Below, piece after piece: positions 54,174-64,000 of a stretch of DNA of 64,000 bases. The notes beneath the pieces were generated by a model that worked only from the letters and a program-made list of their open reading frames with translations, was not told the DNA's origin and ran no database searches. The position numbers and the translations under genes were made by a program. Source of the stretch: Fragum whitleyi (lineage: Eukaryota > Mollusca > Bivalvia > Cardiida > Cardiidae); the NCBI GenBank assembly GCA_948146395.1, contig OX411548.1, forward strand, positions 61,461,020-61,525,019, in the 5' to 3' direction. Position 1 is the stretch's first letter; each line of letters begins with the position of its first letter.

Positions 54174-55160
54174 TGCAATTAAATTTTATGAATGAAAATA
54201 TTTACTGCAATTTCATGAAACCTGTGGAACAAAATATACCTTTGTGTACCTCTTGTTACACTAGCAATGTTGTTGAAGACATTTTTTTTATGAGATAGAT
54301 CTCCCAGTATGATAATATCATCAATATCAATGGCAAAAATTGGTTTGAGCTTACAGAAACAGTTTTGAAGCAAAGGCTGGCATTTAGATTGGCATTTCAT
54401 TTTCTCTTCGGAATTTTTCGCTACCAGGGCTATTAATTCTGTATTAAAATCAGCTTTTTGATGTATAATTAAAGGAATACTGTAACTAATGAAATTACTG
54501 TCAAAAATATGATGATTTCTGAGTATTTCGATGTCTTATATCTTAAGTATATTTCCATAATGTTGTTGTTAAATATATTTTAATTCAAGGTTATACCTTT
54601 ATATGCTTTAAAATCAATGTCAAAAGCCTTTTTTGCTTTATCTCAGTGGTGAAACATTGTAATTATTTTTACTTCTGATTTTTTTCATGAACTTAAATTC
54701 TAAATTTAGAAATGTATTTTCAGAGTGTTGATACAAATTGTATTAAGGTGAAATTTGTTTTGGATGAAAGAGGAAAATCTCCAATTATGACCATTACGTA
54801 GAGAAATAAATGAATAATGTCTTTGTTTTTTGCTGCAAACCTAACAGCAATTTCCTTTCTATATCTACGGACAATACATCATGCTTTCTCAGGAAAACAA
54901 TTACTTGAAAATTATGCTCGAGCCTACTGATTTAATTTCAAGACGTAAAGTATCCCCAATATGTGGATTTAAATAAATCTGCATTTTAATACTTCAACAA
55001 TTTGCTAGAGATCTATGTGTCTGTCTTGTTTTAGCTCCCATTGAAGAATGATTTAGATGTCAGAGTTTGACACTAACTTTTGTGGGTAAGGAGTCCAGTG
55101 GAATTGCACCAAAAGAAGTCATGGAGTCCAAACTTAAAATAAGGAGTCTAAATTTACGTG
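54174..55160. other. AT-rich non-coding sequence
   Basis: No recognised repeat or exon-like segment. Confidence 0.45.
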
Positions 55161-55222
55161 TATGGAAGAGTGAAAAAGAAGAAATTGCTTGCTAAAAGCA
55201 ATTTCTTATTTTCCACATGTTC
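55161..55222 (+). repeat. MITE family B central hairpin
   Basis: GAAAAAGAAGAAATTGCTTG and AAAAGCAATTTCTTATTTTCC pair; the family's outer parts are not recognisable. Confidence 0.7.
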
Positions 55223-55431
55223 CTTCTGAAATGTCATCTACAACATCTCTTATGTGTGAACAGAGCTAAAAAATTTAAAGTTAATTTGTTTGTTGAATTA
55301 TTATACTATTACAAAGGGAGTCATGACCAAAAAAATAAGGGAGTCCCAACTAGAAAATAAGGAGTCCCAGATTCCCATTAGTGTTGAACCCTGGATGTCA
55401 GTCTTGTACCTTTGGAGTCTGATCTAGATGT

Positions 55432-55680
55432 TAGGATGCTGGCTTTTGATTTGGGAGTTCCCAGGATTGAATCCCAACCATATTGCTTGAATTATTCTGG
55501 GCAAAAAAAAAATCCATGTAAATTCTCTTTACCCAGGTGCACAATAAGTACACAAAATAAGAGTTGGAAGTCAATCTGATGTTGGTTGAAATGACACCAA
55601 GTGTCAACAGCTAGCTTATGACTGGATTCTGGGTCAAACTTTCAGTCTTGGAGCAAACCATTGGTTTAAAAAACAGACTA
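55432..55680 (+). mobile_element. SINE family F, diverged copy
   Basis: GTTAGGATGCTGGC and CCCAGGATTGAATCCC (B box) form a worn tRNA-like head. TCTGGGCAAAAAAAA, TTTACCCAGGTGCACAATAAG corresponds to the conserved block in the copy at 48886-49130. Confidence 0.55.
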
Positions 55681-57035
55681 AACAATAAACAAGTCTTTTA
55701 AAAAACTAAACTTTGACTGTCAGAAAATCTTATATGAAGCCAAAGCTTGCTATAAAATATGCTAATGTTTTCCCTAATTTGAAGTCATTAAGTTCTACTA
55801 TTTCATCCTGAAGTCTTTTGAAGAATTACTGAAGAATTTTTGAAGTCTGAAGATAGTTCTTTTTCACACACACAAAAAATGATTTAGTTTACTTTGCATT
55901 TTGCAAATGTTTTCATCCTGGACCCAGGGCTGTTTACACCCATTTGAAGCCCAGAGATAGAACATCCTCTTAAGTTTGGTAACCTCAGAATGCCTAAGAC
56001 TTGAAATAGATTTGAATCAGTATGCAGAGTATTGCTTTTGCATAGAAGGATCTTTCACTTTCTCAAATAGTGCACACATAAAGAGAAGAACTATACAAGC
56101 TTTGCATTCGTTATCATCCTTTTTGCATGTGTATCATTTTGAATTATCATGTACATGATTATTGTATTCAAGTAAGATAGTTTTTAAACCAAGGAGTGTA
56201 TATAATATGCTAGAAATGCAATTCTCAAGCTCATCTAAGATAAGTAATTAGTTCATTGTTAAGCATTGCTTTACTTCTATTTTCAGAGCTTTCCTGTATA
56301 TAGTTTAACCATCGGTTACAACTTATCATGCAAAGAGCTAGAAAACTAATTTCATAACAGGTAATTGCTTAAATTATCTCTTATTTAACAGAAATGAACT
56401 GTAATTTTAATCAAAATTGATAATTGGAATAGAGAAGAAAGCAGACCTGTATAACATATGAAATTATTTTTGAAAGGATTAATTATAACTTAAAAATGGA
56501 AACAAAGTTCAGGACCTGATAATAAGAGTAGTATCTTTCAAGAAGTTTTTTCTTCGGTAAATCTATACAGTTTTAAACTCTTTTAAAAGAAGTAGAGATG
56601 TTGGCAAGAGAGGAGAGGTTTTCTCCAATGATATAAACACTAGAATCCTGCTGATTTTCATGAGATAGGGTGTGTTAAGCACCTCCTTGATCTCAAATTG
56701 CAGCTCAAATCTTGTAAACTATCTATGCTGTAACAATTTGTACCTACCATGATAATAAATACTTCTTCTGTGGGCTTGAAAAAAAGAATCAATATTTGAA
56801 ATGTGCTGTTGTGTCTGATTGGTGGAATAAATTGGCCAATAAGGTTGATTGTATTGTATTCAAATTATTCTGCTTCATAGATAAAAGTATCAGCTGTTAA
56901 ATCATCTTTTTTAATTCATGATTGAAATATGTCATGATTTGCTGTATTATATATGCTTCCAAAAGATGCAATGAGCTAATTTTTAGAAGTGGTCATCTTT
57001 TACCCAATGTTTCTTCTTGTTGATTCCATTGGTTT
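55681..57035. other. AT-rich non-coding sequence
   Basis: No recognised repeat. The 60-codon plus frame at 55976 is not recognisable. Confidence 0.45.
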
Positions 57036-57321
57036 TTAACTCACCTGTACACATAATTCTCAATGTGAGCTTAAAGTTGTGTGATCAGTTTCTTATGTCC
57101 ACTACACTCTACAAGCCACAATTATGGTCTTGTCTTTATGGACCTTTGTCAGAGTTTTGGTCAGGTCACATGGATTACCCCTACGAAAAATAGGAAGGTA
57201 AACCTGTTGATATCTTATGAAAGGGGACTTACTCATACTCAAAGGGCCTCATTTTTGCCCACTCTTCATGAAACTTGGTTGGAATGTTTATCTTGTCAGA
57301 ACAAATGTCATGTATAAAATG
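57036..57321 (+). mobile_element. Family G element, decayed and interrupted
   Basis: AACTCACCTGTACACATAATTC, TCAATGTGAGCTTAAAG is a worn G head. ACACTCTACAAGCCACAATTATGG and TCTTCATGAAACTTGGTTGG are monomer blocks. MITE D follows directly and no tail is seen. Confidence 0.65.
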
Positions 57322-57556
57322 AGCCTGTTTGTGAGATTGCCAACAATTTCAAATATGCGCAAAGCAAAGACTCGGGCCAGTCTGTGCATCCGCACAGTCT
57401 GACCAGAGTCTTTGCTATGACCTAAGTACATTAATAAGGTCTCCAAGTATCTGCAGACCGTCAGGTAACTTTATATTTACAGTATGTGGCTGTCAACGCC
57501 TCTTGGTGTTTGCACCTCACAAACATTTGAATTTTTTTGGACATGTCACGCACAGG
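57322..57556 (+). mobile_element. MITE family D, full length
   Basis: CCTGTTTGTGAGATTGCC at the left and GGACATGTCACGCACAGG at the right are inverted ends. The centre CAGTCTGTGCATCCGCACAGTCTG makes a hairpin within the larger AAGACTCGGGCC/GACCAGAGTCTT pairing. It is 235 bp and non-coding. Confidence 0.75.
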
Positions 57557-57892
57557 ATCAACAGTTTAATTAAAGAACTTGAGGATAGTACAGTAGACTT
57601 CCGTCATCATAGTCTAGTATATAACTTCTAGACCACATTTTCTATTAATTAGTAATTTGTTAATCTTTGATTGACTTATAAATTTGGCATGGTAAGTCAA
57701 ATAATCAAACAGTTCAAGTAATTCTTAGATTATCTTGAACATTTTTGTCTTTTAAGGATTGCATGGTTTTAGTCTCAATTTTTCCATGTTACATTTCATT
57801 GTAATCGGATGAAACCAGTCCAAAAATAGCATCGCATTCCGAGGACAGAAATCTGTACTAGCATGGTTTATGCTCCTTTGAAATTGATTTCA
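57557..57892. other. Non-coding spacer
   Basis: No recognised repeat or exon-like segment. Confidence 0.45.
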
Positions 57893-58121
57893 TTAACCCT
57901 TTGCTGTTTAATCCCTGCTATTTACGTGCCTAAGATTTTATGATTGAGAAAACATTGTGAAAAAAGAAGAAATTGCTTCTGACAAGCAATTTCTTCTTTT
58001 TCCACACTATTTTCTACCCTACTGAATGGTTATTTTTCAAATTAAATCCACTTTTAATTTTCATCTGCAAAACCTTTGAATTTGGACAGGTCCAAAATTT
58101 TGTAAAACAGGAAAGGGTTAA
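57893..58121 (+). mobile_element. MITE family B, full length
   Basis: TTAACCCTTTGCTGT and ACAGGAAAGGGTTAA are 15-bp inverted ends with one mismatch. In the middle, AAAAAGAAGAAATTGCTT and AAGCAATTTCTTCTTTTT form a perfect 18-bp hairpin around TCTGAC-like loop bases. TTAA at both ends may be the target site. At about 229 bp it is the reference copy for this family. Confidence 0.9.
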
Positions 58122-58547
58122 GAGGAAGCAAATCCTTTTAAAAAAAAGTATACTTGGCACGGTTAAATCTTTCGTGAAAATATTTCTTTTAAATGGTAAG
58201 GGTTTTATTCCTTGGAGCCAAAAAAAATTCGAAAAAGTTCTTAGATTAGCTGCAGCTGTCTTAAGTTTATGAACTTTTATTAATTGTTGTTATATTACAG
58301 CTTATTGGCATCAACTTCTCAAAACAAAAGCCAAATTTTTAACATATGCTTTCTTTAAACTGTTGAATTCCACTTCAACTGTAATTGATTTTCTGATAGT
58401 CAGATAATTTCAAGCCAAACAACTACAGTGTTCTGTATATATGCCTGGTCAAAGCAGGAGAAAAGATTCCTTTTGATATTTTAATTTCTTTTAAAAGAAT
58501 ATTATGACTTGTTTCATAGTTACTTACAGCTTTTTCTTTGGGTAATC
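58122..58547. other. Non-coding spacer
   Basis: No recognised repeat or convincing exon. Confidence 0.45.
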
Positions 58548-58605
58548 AATATATATAGCCTTGGTATTGTTGCCGTTGTTGTCATGTGAAAAGTTTGATA
58601 TTTTT
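58548..58605 (+). mobile_element. Family I fragment
   Basis: ATAGCCTTGGTATTGTTGCC, GTTGTTGTCATGTGAAAAG and TTTGATATT follow the 5' body of family I (compare 13910-13970). The family G element at 58606 terminates it. Confidence 0.55.
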
Positions 58606-60136
58606 AGCTCACCTGAGCACATCGTGCTCAAGGTGAGCTTTTGTGATCATTGAATGTCCGTTGTGCATCGTGTGACGTGTGTCGTCTGTCGTCCGACGTC
58701 AACAATTTAAGTGTTTACACTCTAGAGGCCACATATATTGCCCAATCTTCATGAAACTTGGTCAGAATGTTGGTCAGGTGACAAGAATGAAGCCTATCGA
58801 AAATAGGAAAGATCCATGCCATGTCATGGGAAAAGGGGCCTAAATGATATTTTTAGCTCCACTGGCTGAAAGCCACTGGGGCTATTGTCATGGCGTTGTG
58901 TCCGATGTGCGTCCGTCCGTCCGTGCGTTCGGTCGTAAACTTTTTCTTTAAAAATCTTCTCCTCAGAAACTACTGGATGGATTTCAATCAAACTTCACAG
59001 GAATGATCCTTAGGTGACCCTCTTTCAAAGTTGTTCAAGAAATTTTGATCCAATGAAAAACATGGATTTAATGGGCGTGGCTAATTTCCAAATATGGTAA
59101 AAAGTGAGTTTTCTCAGATTCTAATTGATTGATACCGATTAAATTTTACATGAATGATCCTTGGGTGACCCTTTATCAGTCTACCAAAAATGATTGTGAT
59201 CGGATGAAAAATATGTATTTTATGGGCGGAGGTCATTTCTCTATATGTTATATAGTGAAAACTTTGAAAATCATTTTCTCAGAATCTAACAGATGGATAT
59301 GAACAAAATTTTACTGGAATGATACTTGAGTGACCCTTTATCAGTCTACCAAAAGATATTGTGATTGGATGAAAAATATGTATTTTATGGGCGGAGGTCA
59401 TTTCTCTAAATGTTATATATTGAAAACTTTGAAAATCATTTTCTCAGAATCTAACAGATGGATATCAACCAAATTTATCTGCAATGATACTTGAGTGACC
59501 CTTTATCAGTCTACCAAAAAATATTGTGATTGGATGAAAAATATGTATTTATGGGCGAAGGTCATTTCTCTATATGGAATATAGTGGAAACTTTGAAAAT
59601 TATTTTCTCAGAATGTAAATGATTGATATCAACTAAATTTCACTTGAATCATCCTTGAGTGACCCTTTATCAGACTACCAAAAATTATCCTGATCAGATG
59701 AAAAATATGTTTGTTATGGGCAGAGGTCATTTCTTTATATAATATATAGTGGAAACTTTAAAAATCATTTTCTCAGAATGTAATCTACGGATATCAACCA
59801 AATTTCAATTGAATGATCCTTGGGTGAACCTTTATCATGCAGCAAAAAATTAATGTCATTGGATGAAAAATATGTCTTTTATGGGCAGAGGTCATTTCTC
59901 TATATGTTATTTAGTGGAAACTTTGAAAATCATTTCAACATCAGTAGAACCCAAAATATTTTTAATCTAGTCAAACCTTAGATTTGCTATTTCAAGAATT
60001 TCAAGCCTGTGGAGCGACTCAAGCCATTCATGGCTTTCTAGTTTTTGTTGTAAGTCTAGAGGCCATGATTTTGATGTGATTTCATAGGGGTCAAAGAGAC
60101 TCAGGTGAGCGATCTAGGAGCATCTTGGTCCTCTTG
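58606..60136 (+). mobile_element. Family G element hosting a family H element
   Basis: Head AGCTCACCTGAGCACATCGTGCTC, a GTGTCGTCTGTCGTCC run and one 145-bp monomer (CTCTAGAGGCCACATATATTG) precede the H insertion at 58855-60041. The tail resumes with GTCTAGAGGCCATG, then TCAGGTGAGCGATC, a decayed hairpin and CTCTTG before TTTT. Confidence 0.85.
58855..60041 (+). mobile_element. Family H element, full-length copy 3
   Basis: Head AGCTCCACTGGCT with hairpin TGGCT-GAA-AGCCA and a GTCCGTCCGTCCGTGCG run are followed by about five 165-bp monomers (ATGGGCGGAGGTCATTTC and variants). Tail: AAGCCTGTGGAGC, hairpin GCCATTCATGGC, then TCTAG before TTTTT. It is close in sequence to copy 2 at 10301-11353, including the same tail. 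Confidence 0.9.
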
Positions 60137-60394
60137 TTTTATATTGTATTTATCTTGTGTCTTGTATTTATAAAGGTAATTTGAATTTGATTAAAGTTTT
60201 ATTTTTTATTTTATTTAATGGCTGCTTTTATAACATGAATATGTTTTGAATAAGACAAGTCTTAGTTTTGTTATTTGGTATAATGAATCAAACATGGTAA
60301 AATGTTTTAGAACAAATCGTGCACAACTTAAGAATGTGCCAAAGTTATAAAAATGCAGTCCTATAGTTTAGCACTTAAGTCCCTTAAATAAGGG
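60137..60394. other. Non-coding spacer
   Basis: No recognised repeat. Confidence 0.45.
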
Positions 60395-60474
60395 TAAAGG
60401 GTAAGGCACAATACTATTGTAAGTGCCTATAAATATATAGGCACTTACAATAGTTTTGCACTTATCCTTTGAAA
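60395..60474. repeat. Palindromic mini-element, family A' copy
   Basis: AAGGGTAAGGCACAATACTATTG and TAAGTGCCTATA pair with TATAGGCACTTA and CAATAGTTTTGCACTTATCCTTT. It is a ~78-bp palindrome with few mismatches. Confidence 0.9.
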
Positions 60475-61190
60475 TATTGTCAGCTTCAGAAGCTTCAGAA
60501 AGAAAAGTCTGCACTCACATAAAAGGTCCTCAAGGGCTAGCACACTTGTTATCTAGGCTAACATAATGAACCTTTTTTTTGTAAGATGCTAAAAAATCGT
60601 GATAAGCTTTTATAAGTTTAACTAGCTTTCGTGCAAAAGGTTCCTCAGAAATGTGTTTATGTTAAAGCTATCTATGTCATCTAATTTAAAATTATGATTG
60701 AAAGTTAGAAAAAATTTATTTCTTTGTATTGTTTTAGAGAGAAATTATATTTAATCGGTATTTTGAGTTTTTGATTTTCTAACTTTGTGAAGTAAGGGTT
60801 AATTACTTTAGTTATGGATGTTATTTATTGTTTATGGTATAAAAGAAGTATAAAAGTTTATAGAAAGTTTTTGATGGCCGCTGTATGTAAAGACAGAAAG
60901 GTCAATGAGGGTACTCTCCCTGGAAATTTGTAGAATTTGGTTCTGACTGATGTCTTTGATATATGTTCTTGTGTTGTTACTCTAAAATCAAATCTATCAT
61001 AATTCAAACATGTTCAGGAAAGACTTTGAGTCTCCTGTGGCAATAGTTTCACAACTTTGATATATTTGAGAAGAAAATGATATAGAAGAAATAAGCATAA
61101 AATTTCAGGAAAATATGGTCAGTTGTTGAAGATTATATGTAAAAGTTGCCCAATTGACATGGGATTATAGTATCAGGGCATTTATTAGTA
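60475..61190. other. AT-rich non-coding sequence
   Basis: No recognised repeat or exon-like segment. Confidence 0.45.
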
Positions 61191-61435
61191 TAAACCCTTG
61201 TCATGCTGTGAATTTTGGCTATAAATTTTCATCAAAATCAAAGGGTCAGAAGCACTGAAAGTACCAACTGTAGGTCAATTTTATTTAAAAAAACAAAATC
61301 TATTGACAATTCTGGTTTGAAAGTGAGAAACAGGTGGTGTAGACTAACATCAGACTGCACATATGTGCAGGCTGATGTTTGTCTAAAGCTCCTGCCAAGG
61401 CAGGCATATTCCGGGTTCAGCATGACGAGGGTTAA
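61191..61435 (+). mobile_element. MITE family C, full length
   Basis: TAAACCCTTGTCATGCTG and CAGCATGACGAGGGTTAA are inverted ends. The interior holds AATCAAAGGGTCAGAAGC and the palindrome CAGACTGCACATATGTGCAG. It is the best-kept copy with 28727-28976. Confidence 0.9.
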
Positions 61436-61485
61436 GTAAGTCATTTTTACATCTTTTGGTCACAGAGGGCTGTCATTATTTTCAG

Positions 61486-61562
61486 GAGTCAACGCAAAAA
61501 TATTGTTAGTGCCTACTGTATCATGGGTACTTACAAAATTACTCTGCTGATCCCTTAATATG
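61486..61562. repeat. Palindromic mini-element, decayed family A' copy
   Basis: ATTGTTAGTGCCTACTG and GGGTACTTACAAAATTACTCTGCTGATCCC retain family positions but pair poorly. Confidence 0.5.
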
Positions 61563-61627
61563 GGCAGTTGAAAGTGCAAAGGTCTCTCAATTGTGAAAAC
61601 CCAGGTTTGATCCCCAGCTAATGTAAA

Positions 61628-61705
61628 TCAATGACTCAGTGCAAAACAGTTGTAACTGCCTATATGTTTATAGGCAGTTACAACTGTTAAGCACTGAGCC
61701 ATTGA
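61628..61705. repeat. Palindromic mini-element, family A reference copy
   Basis: TCAATGACTCAGTGC pairs with GCACTGAGCCATTGA, and AAACAGTTGTAACTGCC with GGCAGTTACAACTGTT, around TATATGTTTATA. At 78 bp it is the most complete palindrome of the family. Confidence 0.9.
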
Positions 61706-61926
61706 AATAATCCTCTCCAACATGTCTCCCACACCATTGAGTCTATACTTGTATGTCACTCTCTTAAAACAATTTTCAAAATAACTACAAGGACACATAT
61801 ATTTTGTATTAGTATATGGAGTTCAACTTTTCGGCATACGCCTCCTTCAGAGTACATAATAATGAAAGAAAAACCCACACACACAAACACACACAAATAA
61901 AAAAAAAAACAAAAAAAACCCCACAT

Positions 61927-62064
61927 GATATTTCTCCTTTCTTCACATTATTTGCTACCACATACTGGAAAAATGGTTGTTTCCGTTTGCACCACTTTTC
62001 ATTGTCATCTGCACTCTCTTTGAGTTTGGCCAGTTCTAAAATTTTGAAAGACAGGAAAGAGTTA
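61927..62064 (+). mobile_element. MITE family B, right half
   Basis: TTTCTTCACATTATTTGCTACC, GGTTGTTTCCGTTTGC, TTGAGTTTGGCCAGTTC and GACAGGAAAGAGTTA follow the right half of 57893-58121. A CA-rich then A-rich simple tract (61876-61918) replaces the left half. Confidence 0.75.
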
Positions 62065-62900
62065 TGGGATAGGTGTGAAGGAATATATAATGTCTAGAAT
62101 GTCTAAGGATTGTGTTAATAAGGACATTTAGTGGACTAAAAGAAAGCAAAATGTAGATTCAATTGAAGATTGATTCACAAGAATGGTTCCCAAATGCTCT
62201 GCAAGCCGTTATAAATCTCTCTGATTTGAAGACTTGGTACTGAAAATGGGAAACTTTTTTCAAACACAGTCTAAAAATTTGTTTTGCTTGATTATGAAAT
62301 AAAATTTATGTTCAAGATTAGATTTGATAGAATTAGTTAAAAATCAAAGCACTGAAAGTACTGATGGTGAACGAACCTGGTGGTAATCTAGAGTGATATA
62401 TTGAATTCGAAAAGAGAAATTATGAATGTAAAAAAAGGGGGTAGGAATTCCTCGACAAAATTTCCGTATTCGGAAATTTCACTGCGAATTCAAAGAAAGG
62501 GAAAGAGAGTAAAAATCCTGTTAAAAAATATTTGTTAGAATATGAGTTGTTACTCTGTGAAAACTTCTTTTACACACTTGAAATAGGTACATTTATTAAT
62601 TAAACATAAATGGAGAAAACGATTTAATCCTATCTAAAACTGTCTTCAACCTATATCCAATGGTGTTTGGTTTTACAAAAGTAATTGTTATCATGTTTAA
62701 GCTTATTTCAAGTAAATTTGTTGTATTTGTTTTAACCTTTTTTTATATCTATCTTTGTTTCTTCTCAGAGGATGAAAAGGTCTTTGAGTACCAACCAAAG
62801 AAACACATTTGAATATCAGTCAGTTCTGAACTGTACTCATTGTTTAAAGTTATGATTTGTTAACTTATTAATAGTATTTTGAACCATAACCTGAGATATT
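62065..62900. other. AT-rich non-coding sequence
   Basis: A family C scrap (AATCAAAGCACTGAAAG at about 62342) is present. CGACAAAATTTCC, GTATTC, GGAAATTTCACTGCG around 62452-62488 holds a small hairpin. No gene was seen. Confidence 0.4.
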
Positions 62901-62908
62901 CATTTTCA

Positions 62909-62972
62909 TCATATCTGAAGCCAAAAACCACTTCCGTGGTTGACACTTATGTCGTTATTCAATTTTATAACA
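62909..62972 (-). CDS. Weak candidate 3'-terminal exon, minus strand
   Basis: On the minus strand TTTCTCATCCTGCAG is a good acceptor, followed after one base by 20 codons (VIKLNNDISV...FWLQI) and TGA. No repeat covers it. It is short enough to arise by chance, and no partner exon or known domain is visible. I list it only because the acceptor and mixed codon use are better than the surroundings. Confidence 0.15.
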
Positions 62973-63607
62973 CTGCAGGATGAGAAATATTTAGGTATAT
63001 TTCAAAGGAGGTCTAGTGCCCTATTAGTATAATTCATAGATAATTTCTGTTTAAGGTTTAGAAATTAAAGTATAACTTTTAATAATAAAAAATTGCTAAA
63101 TAGTAAATTGCATACTAAAAGTCTTTATAAATATTATTTTTGTAACGTAATTTCTACATCAAAAGCGAATAAGAATCTTATTTTAGAAGTTTATTTTTTA
63201 AAAGGGAGGTAATAATTGCATGACTATGTCTATGACTATGTTTAAGTATAATACAATTTTTATTTTTATTTTTTTCTCCCGACTTTCTTCCCAATAAGAA
63301 TTGAGAATCCTTACAATTGTCGGTTTATTTTTTGCACGAGAATCTATTGTTTACCTTCAAGAGTTTGGATGCTTGTAAAATCACTCACTATCGATATCTT
63401 ATTACAGTATTGCGGCTGATATTAGACTTTTCTGCTCGGAGCTAGTTTTTGCTTAAACTGTAGTTAACCAATTCTAAACGTATTTTGGGAAGGATGGAGC
63501 CAGTTTTTATTCATCGAATAAGATTTTTATGATTTCTGTTAAAAACGCAATAACTTTTCCAGAATAATTTAACAACTGAACCCGCCTGTCGAATTGTAAA
63601 CAAGTGC

Positions 63608-63661
63608 ATGACGGATCTGGACCCCCTTGACCACGGCAATATCTACTCGTCAATTGGAGTG
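63608..63661 (+). CDS. Weak candidate first coding exon, plus strand
   Basis: ATG at 63608 opens a GC-richer frame (MTDLDPLDHGNIYSSIGV) that meets a possible donor GTATCT at 63662; read through, the frame stops about 100 nt from the start. The segment is markedly richer in G and C than the flanking DNA. No promoter motif is clear, and any later exon would lie beyond the window. Confidence 0.2.
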
Positions 63662-64000
63662 GTATCTAGGGTTGAATATTTAGCTATCATTTATTTAATT
63701 TTCAAATAGAATTTTGAATTGATATGGTTTTACAGATTGAAAAAATGTAAAGTAGAATGGCCCCAATGAAATATCTTCCGTGCCTGTCGCATTTGGTATT
63801 CGGCAATATTCGCTTCTGAGACAGACGAATACGAAACGTTTTCGCTGGGAATATGTTCACCGAATATTCAAGTGCATCCTTACAAGCCCTACTTCAGCCA
63901 ACGCAATTTCACAGAAAAATCTTAATAGCGGGTTTCATCCCTATTCAAATAAAAGGTACAAGAAAGGTTGTACATGTAAAACACATGTCGAATCATTCTT
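63662..64000. other. Unique sequence, nothing firmly recognised
   Basis: It contains CpG-bearing sequence such as TTCGGCAATATTCGC and GACGAATACG. No repeat from this window is present. Confidence 0.4.

Noticed and set aside
58515..58560. Donor-like GTAAGT on the minus strand with a short open frame
   Set aside because: The putative exon runs into family I repeat sequence, so coding is unlikely.
61590..61620. B-box-like CCCAGGTTTGATCCCCAGC
   Set aside because: It is isolated. No A box lies at the proper spacing and no SINE body follows.

Overview
This window looks like non-coding DNA from a mollusc nuclear genome, most likely a marine bivalve. It is AT-rich, has no long open reading frame, no operon structure and no recognisable gene, and about half of it is interspersed repeats. 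The organism call rests on family resemblance: repeats starting AGCTCACCTGAGCAC and ending in a hairpin plus CTCTTG, and tRNA-headed SINEs with a CCACCAATGGGTTGATAAT body, are types I associate with bivalve genomes. I could not run a search.

Layout. 0.5-1.6 kb: small hairpin element, MITE fragment and a ~51-bp minisatellite. 1.7-3.6, 10.3-11.35 and 58.85-60.04 kb: three copies of 'family H' (head AGCTCCACTGGC). 11.7-12.5, 22.3-24.0, 26.2-26.5, 29.2-30.2, 30.7-32.8, 36.5-37.2, 41.9-44.2 and 58.6-60.1 kb: eight main copies of 'family G' (head AGCTCACCTGAGCAC), two of them carrying long 145-bp satellite arrays. Families I (6.0, 7.2, 13.9, 30.6/32.9 and 51.65-51.93 kb), J (34.3-35.2 kb), K (40.0-41.1 kb) and L (21.7 and 29.7 kb) share the same design. 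Between them lie SINEs, four families of small palindromic or MITE-like elements, a near-perfect 155-bp foldback at 45.5 kb and relatively unique blocks (16.0-19.4, 38.3-40.0, 44.6-47.5, 49.1-51.5, 54.2-57.0 and 62.1-64.0 kb).

The main result is that families G, H, I, J, K and L, although different in sequence at their ends, follow one plan. Each has a 5' hairpin, usually a GTCCGTC-rich run, a body (often tandem 145-165-bp monomers with a common AAACTTGG-like kernel), a short copy of the 5' end in inverse orientation, then a 3' hairpin and TCTTG or TCTAG followed by TT. Elements usually sit between T residues. This agrees with non-autonomous Helentron-type rolling-circle elements (asymmetric terminal inverted repeats, 3' hairpin, internal satellite). 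The end sequences covary between 5' and 3' termini from copy to copy. Several elements are nested in one another, which gives a relative chronology.

Coding content: three tiny segments have exon-like features (46698-46779 minus, 62909-62972 minus, 63608-63661 plus), all low confidence. The longer open frames come from repeats. I saw no CRISPR array and no convincing functional tRNA or rRNA gene.
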